Below are positions 57,205 through 64,000 of a DNA stretch of 64,000 bases, in pieces. The translations under genes and the position numbers were made by a program. The first letter of the stretch is position 1, and every line of letters starts with the position of its first letter. Under the pieces are notes generated by a model. It was not told the DNA's origin and ran no database searches. It saw only the letters and a program-made list of their open reading frames with translations. The stretch is from Pieris napi (taxonomy: Eukaryota; Arthropoda; Insecta; Lepidoptera; Pieridae), in contig NC_062237.1 of assembly GCF_905475465.1 (NCBI RefSeq), positions 10,898,501 to 10,962,500 of the forward strand, read 5' to 3'.

Positions 57205-57765
57205 TTGAATGTTTTTTGGTAAATTATTATAAACCTTGATTGCCATATAAAAGGATATTAAGATAACATTTGTAGATACCTCAGATCCCTTCCGATCGAA
57301 AACAAATAATTTAAATCGTGGTCAGGTAATGAAAGATTAGAAAAATAGTTTATTTTATTAAATATTAACATTACATTTTTCTATGGAACGCTTAATGCTT
57401 TGTGCCGTATTCTATACCAAAAAAATTGTTAAATTGTTATTGTAATTGTAATCACATGTTTTCGCACTCTTCTGCTGCTTCATTAAATAACTTTTCTTCA
57501 TGTATCTTATTCATTGTTATAATTATTAGTATTTATAAGTAAATGTGTGAATATTGGATTGTCTACTTGTCAACAGTTCTGCTGTCATGTTTGTATATAA
57601 TTATTATTTATCTGTTAAGCTGTTGAGGACATCATTAACATTATATTTTATTTCTCTTTATTGTTTCTATTAAAGTAATAGTTCTGTTTCTATCTTCTTA
57701 ATAAATAAAATAAATAAATCAACGTTGTTGCATAGTGCTGTGATATCTAAGGTACTTAACAAAAA
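57205..57765. other. Unassigned A+T-rich DNA
   Basis: No feature recognised. Confidence 0.4.
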
Positions 57766-57769
57766 AAAC

Positions 57770-57985
57770 TACACGACGTCACATCCGTTACTTTGAAGTC
57801 CGTTTAAAGTTGACCACAGAGCTGGTGCTTTCCTAGCTCAACGGATAAATATCGCAATACAGCGAGGAAATGCTGCCACCGTGAAAGGTACACTGCCACA
57901 GGGACCAAACTTTTTAAATTTGTTTAAATTTTCTTTTTATTAATTTTTAAATATTTTTATTATTACTTTGTAGGTTAAGAAAATT
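57770..57985 (+). repeat. LINE 3' tail, type 2
   Basis: GGTGCTTTCCTAGCTCAACG, ATACAGCGAGGAAATGCTGC, AAAGGTACACTGCCACAGGG and TTATTACTTTGTAGGTTAAG; coding remnant FLAQRINIAIQRGNAATVKG. Confidence 0.7.
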
Positions 57986-57999
57986 GTATTATATATTTT

Positions 58000-58475
58000 A
58001 TATTAATAAATAGCGTCATTAAATCAAGACGTTACGATATATTGTTCAATTTGGGAGAACGATTTGATTCTTTAAATGTCTTAAGCAAAGCTCAAACACA
58101 AAACGCGTCAAATAAATTGCACATAAACGATTAAACGCAGCGCCGCGGCTGTGAGCATTCCGACAATTTATTAAATCATTAGTTAAATAATCGCCGTAGC
58201 CGCTAATTGAGATAGGTCAGATATTTATGCACGTACTTAACAGTAAATTACAATCAGTGTATAGTAAATATGGGAGTAGCAAAGATTGGTTTAGGGCCTT
58301 TTGAGCTAATGAAACGAATATTGGGACTAAAACAATTGAAACATGAAAAAGCGATGGGTAATTTTCATCGATGGGGCCGTGTTTTTTTCAAGAAGATCAT
58401 TTCTATATATTAAAAAGATCTAAAACTGTATACGCTTGCGAAGATAGAAGTATACCTATGTTTTTTATAATATAG
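58000..58475. other. Unassigned DNA
   Basis: No feature recognised. Confidence 0.4.
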
Positions 58476-58477
58476 GG

Positions 58478-58550
58478 GGGTAAACAAGCCTATAGGACGC
58501 CCAAAAATAACACTTTGGGCCCATTGCCGGCCTTTAAAATAATAATAATA
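58478..58550 (-). mobile_element. LINE 3' tail fragment
   Basis: In reverse TTTAAAGGCCGGCAATGGGC then TTTTTGGGCGTCCTATAGGC matches the GGCCGGCAACG...GGGCG tail. Confidence 0.45.
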
Positions 58551-58559
58551 CTTAAGTAT

Positions 58560-59430
58560 ATTTAGTTGAAGATGTGCTTATATTACATTGCCCCTTATTC
58601 GCACCGTCACACGACCTGGAGCAACAGACACTGATGACAGTGGACCAACGGCCTACAGGAGATCTTAACAATCGTGCCTGGAACGGTTCTGTGACAAGAT
58701 TATGAAATATTTGAAAGAGGCAAACAAAAATTTAAGAGCGGGTCGCAAGCAATTGTTTTATTATAATTCTTATCGCACATGAATATTGTAAGCAATAACA
58801 TTACCGATGTAGCCGTGGCGTATCTCGTGAGACGCGCAACACAGTTTTTATTTTATGTATCCTCTAGTAACAATATAAGTGATGAAAGATTACCCTTGAT
58901 ACAATGGTAGGGTAGCAGAATGAAAAAAAAATATTTAGTTTCCAGATTGTATCCGTATTATGTAGCTCATATAATGTTTGTGGGTTATAGATATTTAATT
59001 ATATCTACTCTTTACAACCCGTTGATGTATAAGTTGAATACATATACGAAATTCTGGGACATATATTAAACCGAATCACTTTAATAAAGAACGATTTCCC
59101 TAATGGTATTCTAAAGTTGTATTCAGAATAACCCTCAGTAATTAAGCGGCTATTTCACAATCAGTTAGCGGTCAGTGAGAATTGCCCCCGTACGACACGC
59201 GCCGCACATTAACCCCTGGTCACCTGCAACACTTAAGTATGGCTATTAACAGCTATTTATTTACTTAACTCTGACGTCGTTAATTTGCTGGATTAATTAT
59301 CATATTGAATACGGTAGCTTTATATGAAATCCCTTATATGCGATTCATTCGTAAATATTAAAAGATCAATCGACACCTTACATTTATTAGTACAGGATTT
59401 TCTCATAGACAGCCATACCATCAGCGACTT
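58560..59430. other. Unassigned DNA
   Basis: A G+C-richer piece at 58600-58700 (CGACCTGGAGCAACAGACAC) may be LINE-derived but was not identified. Confidence 0.3.
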
Positions 59431-59439
59431 AGGATCTTT

Positions 59440-59700
59440 ATACAACTGGGGGCTAACAGGCAGGAGGCTCACCTGATGTTAAGTGATACCACTGCCCATA
59501 AACACTTAATGCCAGTGCGATGCGTTGTAGGCCTTTTAAGAATTGGTACCCTTAGTCGAATTGGTTCGGAAATACTTCAGCTGGTTGCACATGGGGTGCG
59601 CGGCAAAAACTGCCTTAAAAAACGCTCAGTTGTGGAAATGTGGACGTTGTGAATTTCATATTCTGCCTCGACGTCCGATGATGAAACTAAGTTAAAATGA
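59440..59700 (-). mobile_element. jockey/CR1-like LINE C-terminus and tail
   Basis: In reverse: FHHRTSRQNMKF, GSFCRAPHVQPAEVFPNQFD, YQFLKGLQRIALALSVYGQW and YHLTSGEPPAC, successive parts of the same LINE family as 50700-50960, with stops and frame shifts. Confidence 0.7.
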
Positions 59701-59789
59701 TGTTACTGTACCATCGGAGATCTCTAGCCGGTGTTACGTTCTTACACCAATTATTAAATGGTCAAATACAGAACAGTAACCTCTTACAG

Positions 59790-59946
59790 CCTTGCGATTC
59801 TGTAACTCACTTTCGAACACTGATAGACAATAAACTACAAGCTCCCTCCTTATCAGAATGAAAATCATAAAATGACTGCTTCACGAGTGACCGCCGCTGT
59901 GAAAACAGCTGTGTGAGTTCGAAAAGTGAGTTACAGAATCGCAAGG
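59790..59946 (+). mobile_element. CWG-type MITE, complete
   Basis: Termini CCTTGCGATTCTGTAACTCA and TGAGTTACAGAATCGCAAGG are inverted repeats, and CAG flanks both sides (59787-59789 and 59947-59949). Inside: AATAAACTACAAGCTCCCTC and ATAAAATGACTGCTTCACGA. Confidence 0.8.
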
Positions 59947-60195
59947 CAGAATATAAACATTTTCGGTTTATTTATTCCCGAGGTTTTGAACCGCGGAATC
60001 TTCCAAATTCCATCTGTAAAAGCGAACCTAGGAGTTCAGATGCCTCTCATTCGAATTCTTCGCGAATATAACAGAATAAACGGTACGTATTCAGAGCTTG
60101 ATATAGTCGATAGTGATCTAATAAATTTTAAACGTTGTTTAGCACCTAAACGGGTACCTAATATTATAGTTAGAAATGTAATATTTTTATGACAT
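59947..60195 (+). mobile_element. LINE C-terminal ORF fragment
   Basis: FGLFIPEVLNRGIFQIPSVK, ANLGVQMPLIRILREYNRIN, then SELDIVDSDLINFKRCL: the VP..R.N.G..-P..RI...YN....D....L..FKR pattern of jockey-like polyprotein ends. It is open to a stop at 60190 but lacks everything upstream, and the MITE abuts its left side. A reverse copy is at 16910-17062. Confidence 0.65.
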
Positions 60196-60429
60196 TTTGG
60201 AAAACTTATGTTAACTGCATTTGTCATGTATTTAAGAATATTGTAACATATACTGTAGAAAATGTAGGATATTGTGTATTTTAATATAAAAATAATGTTT
60301 TTGGAAACAAATGCATAAATTTAACCGCTTTTCAAATGGTTACACAATTACGCAACTTACAGAATCCTGATAAAATAAAAATTAAATTAAAAAAACAAAT
60401 ATGTTTATTCTGGAATATATACGTAAGAT

Positions 60430-60555
60430 ACAGGTATCACTTATTCCACGTCATTAAATTTGTATCGGTAGTCATCCCTGCCAAAGAGGACAGAGGGTGT
60501 AGGCCGAGAGAAAAAGCCGGCGTAAAAAACTCTCGGTACTCTTTTCAAATATAGC
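60430..60555 (+). repeat. LINE-type 3' tail
   Basis: CAGGTATCACTTATTCCACG then TCATTAAATTTGTATCGG and GAGGACAGAGGGTGTAGGCC. The first 35 bases recur in reverse at 62300-62345. Confidence 0.5.
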
Positions 60556-60559
60556 AGAC

Positions 60560-60880
60560 GTGATTAGCTCGGCATATATACTTTTAACGTAACAATGAAT
60601 AAAACATTTGAGCTGTCTACATTTTGATGATTCTAATTGGAGTAATCATTTCCTACAATGTAATCACAGGTTGGCTATGAAATAATTACACAGATGTAAT
60701 CCAACACGTCGTAAATCTCATTCTAATAGAAACCGTAGACTTTAAAACGGAAACGAAGTCACAACCTTTGCGCCGATGTTATCGCGATTTGATGCAGGGT
60801 GATAGAAGGCGCGATAAGCGAACACGATTTATCTACGTGGCAATTTGATAATTGATTCTATATTATTTAGAAATATAACT
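60560..60880. other. Unassigned DNA
   Basis: No feature recognised. Confidence 0.4.
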
Positions 60881-60886
60881 CATCTG

Positions 60887-61007
60887 CCTTGCGATTCTGT
60901 AACTCACTTTTCGAACTCACACAGCGGCTTTACGACTGATTTGAGCGCGACCGCTGCTGCGAAAACCGCATTTGTGAGTTCGAAAAGTGAGTTACAGAAT
61001 CGCAAGG
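60887..61007 (+). mobile_element. CWG-type MITE, short palindromic copy
   Basis: Both termini intact (CCTTGCGATTCTGTAACTCA and its complement) and CTG on both flanks (60884-60886, 61008-61010). Almost the whole 121 bases folds on itself. Confidence 0.8.
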
Positions 61008-61014
61008 CTGTTGT

Positions 61015-61480
61015 GTTTTTGTTGACACACACACAACCAAATTCGTCACTTGCAGTCAGAATAATTGAGTTTTAATGGTCAGTTTTTCTTGAAAATATAT
61101 CTTTAGAAAGAAAAAACTTATGGATACAAATGATGGCGAAATCACAAAAAAGTGTACAGTGTTAATTACCTAGCACTTGGGGTAGATCCTTATAATCACA
61201 GTCCATGAGGGGATCATTAGTTTAATAATCCGTCATTATATATCTTGCCTCCTTAATAAAGTAAAATGCATGTTAATATATAAATTTAAAATTGTAATAC
61301 GATCGAAATGGATTTACTTAATTATAGCATATATTTTCCATAGTGATTGTTTAAAAAGAACGTATAAAGTCTTTAAAACGTTAACCGCCTCTTATATATT
61401 CATAGTACCCACACTTAGTTAATCATAAATTAAACATCGAAACAATTTTAACAAATAAAATACAATTCAAATCGATGCAA
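61015..61480. other. Unassigned A+T-rich DNA
   Basis: No feature recognised. Confidence 0.4.
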
Positions 61481-61486
61481 AAGGGC

Positions 61487-61640
61487 TCGCGAGTTTGCCC
61501 GCCTTTTCAGAATTAGTAGGTACGCTCTTTTCTTGAAGGACCCTAAGTCGAATTAGTTCGGAAATACTTCATTGGGCAGGCTTCACGTAGTGGTGGTGCG
61601 CGGCAAAAACTGCCTTTTTTTAAAGATTTTTTCTTCAACA
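61487..61640 (-). mobile_element. jockey/CR1-like LINE tail
   Basis: The plus strand shows GGGCTCGCGAGTTTGCCCGC, AAGGACCCTAAGTCGAATTA and GGCGCGCGGC-like text ending GCGGCAAAAACTGCC; in reverse this is the KGRQ...ALEVFPN...FDLGSL part of the LINE family. Confidence 0.65.
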
Positions 61641-61649
61641 ATTTATATA

Positions 61650-62035
61650 CATTTTCTAGTAATTTAAAGTAAAAAATCGCTTCCGCTTCCCTCGCCTTTC
61701 AGCCTAGACCCTTAATGTAAATCGCTTAGTGGGTTTATAAGAGTAATTACGGGCGAGACAAAAGGCACGCGTCGGGTGCGCCCGCGCAATTAGATTCGCT
61801 CCCAATGAATCTTAGATCTACGAACAATGCTGATGGTATCATTGCGGTTCTACTTTGAATTTGTTGCTTTAACCTTTCTGAACCGTAACCTTAGTGATAA
61901 AATGATTGTTCGCTTATCGCCAGTATTTCGCGAATATTAAGTGGTAGAGTCATGCATTAAACATTTACTTGATTAAAATCGAGTTTGGTATTTCAGCTAG
62001 GTTTACTTTCTATAATTTTGTACCTGATACAATGT
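61650..62035. other. Unassigned DNA
   Basis: No feature recognised. Confidence 0.4.
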
Positions 62036-62039
62036 TTTT

Positions 62040-62190
62040 TTCAAATCACACACGTTCTGTACTGCACACTGCGAGTCGAGCCCTCTGTCTTCGCGCTGCC
62101 GCCGTCAGGGTTAGACGCCCGCCCACGTATCGCCCTGTATTATCAGGATGCGAGCCTAAACACTCCCTTCGGGGGGGATAGTGTAGCAAG
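62040..62190 (-). other. G+C-rich block in the first intron, unassigned
   Basis: The reverse strand has GGGCGATACGTGGGCGGGCG and CTAACCCTGACGGCGGCAGC. One frame reads RAIRGRASNPDGGSAKTEGS then TRSVQYRTCVI and stops. It lies only 200 bases downstream of the coding exon donor. A terminal alternative exon is possible, but the neighbouring 62300-62345 is LINE-like and a retroelement origin seems as likely. Confidence 0.25.
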
Positions 62191-62387
62191 AACATAATAC
62201 ACGTTCCGTAGAAAAACATCGCGAAGACAGGCGGCCAATGAGTCCCAAAAATAGTTATGTAAATTTTCACAGAAGCACTTGAAAAGAAGAATAGTCAAAA
62301 TTTAATGACGTGGAATAAGTGATACCTGTCTTATGTTCAATAATAAACATATTTTTTTTATTTTTTATTTTAACTATTATCACTTAC

Positions 62388-62544
62388 CTCGACTCATATT
62401 TTGATACCTCAGGTGGTCTATGATGCTGGTCAGCCTGGTCTCCCTCTGAGGTCTGTCCTCGACCTCTTGTTTCACTGTCACTTCACTTTTCATCACTTCA
62501 TCATTTTTCACATCGTTCGTTATCACAATATTTGACATTTTCAT
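62388..62544 (-). CDS. First coding exon of an unidentified, probably nuclear protein
   Basis: From ATG at 62544 the frame runs 52 codons plus one base and ends at a near-perfect donor, CGAG before GTAAGTG. The protein begins MKMSNIVITNDVKNDEVMKS and continues EVTVKQEVEDRPQRETRLTS, then a helix-prone stretch IIDHLRYQNMSR. It is acidic and lysine/glutamate-rich. MKSE and VKQE fit the SUMO attachment consensus (hydrophobic-K-x-E), which is common in transcription regulators. Two TAA stops lie directly upstream in frame; translation may also begin at the third codon (ATG, better context). No signal peptide. The next exon may be 6772-6863. I could not name the gene. Confidence 0.7.
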
Positions 62545-62720
62545 TTATTAATAGTTCCGCGACAGAGCGATATAATTTTTCTCTTGGTTATCTGTTACAA
62601 AAATAATGTAATTTACTTATTTTGATGATATTAATACAAATGAGTAAGTTGAGTGTGGTATTGCCGTGTCTGTGAATAGCGTTCGGGGACAACCGATTCC
62701 AAGTAATAAATGTTTTTTCT
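62545..62720 (-). other. Upstream region of the coding exon at 62544
   Basis: A possible acceptor TTTTTGTAACAG ends at 62592, so the exon may start at 62591 and be preceded by an upstream noncoding exon. No clear TATA box or initiator-DPE pair was found. Confidence 0.3.
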
Positions 62721-63335
62721 AGAAAAATAAAAACCAAATATAAGACAATTCCTCAAACAGGTTCCCTCAAATTTATTCTTATCCGAATTAAATTATTTTA
62801 TTCAAATTCCTATGTATTGTGTTATCGGCTATCGCATTTCAGGAAATATATTCGCGAGACATACAGATAATATACTTCAAAGTACAGTATATTAATTATA
62901 ATCTGTGATAAAAGATAAGTACGCAACTATGACCTGTGCCAGATTACATACGTTGACAAATTAATTTAAATTATACGCTGCGAATAATTTTATAGAATAA
63001 ACATGCTATGGAATTTGATCGAGCCATATGTTATTTACTGTGCAGATTCTTTCCACGACTAATTTACCGTAAAACCCTTAAAGTATAGTAGATATAAAGT
63101 AAATCATGGGCCAGACCCATTTCTGCGTCTTTTATCGATCCTATTATACCTTCCTTGCCTGATATTGGGGTCTGAGCACGCCGGTTTCCTAACGATATTT
63201 TCTTATATAAACAAGTGGGATTGCGCGAAACTTTATTATAAAAGGGTTTTCCTCAGTTTATTCCCAACCCAATGTTTTAACCATTGACATATCTATGAAT
63301 ATTTATTTTACATGAAACTTTAGTATCGCTTACTT
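62720..63335. other. Unassigned DNA with a degraded SINE-A piece
   Basis: 63100-63205 in reverse resembles SINE-A (GTTAGGAAACCGGCGTGCTC and CAGAAATGGGTCTGGCC), heavily decayed. Otherwise nothing seen. Confidence 0.35.
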
Positions 63336-63349
63336 GCCTAATCTATATA

Positions 63350-63677
63350 TCTATATATATAAAAAGAAAATGGTGTTCGTTTGAGGCTCTTTCACGCTTA
63401 AACCACTGATCGTATCGACATGAAACTACCACCATTCGATGCGAAATTTTAATTCCAACGTTCCTTCATTTTTTTATTTCTGTTTTACTTTTATGAAAAT
63501 TTTTCCCGCTAATAAAAACAAAAGAGGCTTCCTAGAACCGCAAAACGTCAACATCTGTTAAAAACTCGATTTTCGAAATATTTCAATTTTCTTAGCGGGA
63601 AGTTAAAAAGAAGAATAATAAAAATATGAAAAAAAAAAATAATGAAACATAAAATTTATTTTAATTCGTCCAGCTAG
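63350..63677 (+). mobile_element. Non-autonomous Helitron, family H4
   Basis: Starts TCTATATATATAAAAAGAAA (an equivalent start could be 63342) and ends AATTCGTCCAGCTAG before T. It contains the internal inverted pair TTTTCCCGCTAA and TTAGCGGGAA. No coding capacity. Confidence 0.7.
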
Positions 63678-63679
63678 TG

Positions 63680-64000
63680 AATTTATATTTATTAAGACCA
63701 TGGTAATATTATATTGTAAGCATTTTCGCATAATTTGTAGGAATCAAATCAATCACGCCTGACGGTGAAACTACTTAATAAACATATAAAAAAACTAAAA
63801 TGTCTACACTAAATTAAATGATAATAAATCTTCAAACTCATGATAACTGTTTTATGGGCCCGATATGGTTTGAATATATTTTTACAATGTCTTCATTTAT
63901 AACAGTAACAATGTCACTGACAGACAACAAGATAATGCTTTTACTTTGACGCAAACGAATGATATATTAATTTGAGAGTGCAGTGTCAAAAAAATTTTCA
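63680..64000. other. Unassigned A+T-rich DNA at right edge
   Basis: No feature recognised. Confidence 0.4.

Noticed and set aside
62040..62190. G+C-rich segment just downstream of the 62388 donor as exon 2
   Set aside because: No acceptor fits the required phase convincingly, and nearby LINE-like sequence makes a retroelement origin equally likely.
1..64000. CRISPR arrays, bacterial operons, rRNA genes, viral genes
   Set aside because: No regularly spaced short repeats, no long prokaryote-like frames with ribosome sites, no rRNA-like sequence, and no recognisable viral protein were seen; repeats are dispersed eukaryotic elements.

Overview
The window looks like nuclear DNA of a moth or butterfly (Lepidoptera). 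It is A+T-rich by eye, has no long open reading frame, has no bacterial-style operons, and is packed with repeat types I know from lepidopteran genomes: tRNA-derived SINEs, 3' tails of non-LTR retrotransposons, Helitrons beginning TCTATATATATAA and ending CTAG|T, and many MITEs. No complete gene is visible. All identifications come from reading the sequence and from remembered family features; nothing was searched against a database.

Two host-gene pieces stand out, both on the minus strand. At 62388-62544 there is a 52-codon coding exon with a strong splice donor (GTAAGT); its product is acidic and carries two SUMO-type motifs, which hints at a nuclear regulator. A phase-compatible candidate next exon lies at 6772-6863. 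If both belong to one gene, almost the whole window (6864-62387) is a single intron of about 55.5 kb. At 2961-3091 there is a first coding exon for a signal peptide, with a perfect arthropod initiator and a DPE 28 bases downstream, and a strong donor. That gene continues past the left edge of the window.

Layout. 1-3400: first intron, first exon and promoter of the secreted-protein gene, with a pogo-like transposon relic (1006-2301) in the intron. 3400-6770: TTCTTT-type MITE, Helitron and RTE-like LINE fragment. 6772-6863: candidate exon with a MITE just beyond its donor. 6870-44200: repeat-filled intron with SINEs, LINE tails, Helitrons, a second pogo-like MITE (17908-18440), local duplications and a Penelope-like fragment (about 42600-43090). 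44227-46529: a nearly perfect 2.3 kb palindrome flanked by TA. 46530-62387: Helitrons, TTCTTT-type MITEs, a 306-bp inverted-repeat element, a hAT-like element, LINE fragments and a MITE family with 3-bp CWG duplications. 62388-64000: the coding exon, its upstream region and a short Helitron.

The most unusual item is the giant palindrome. The rest is best read as ordinary, though very repeat-rich, lepidopteran intron and intergenic DNA. I see no evidence for a new multi-gene system.
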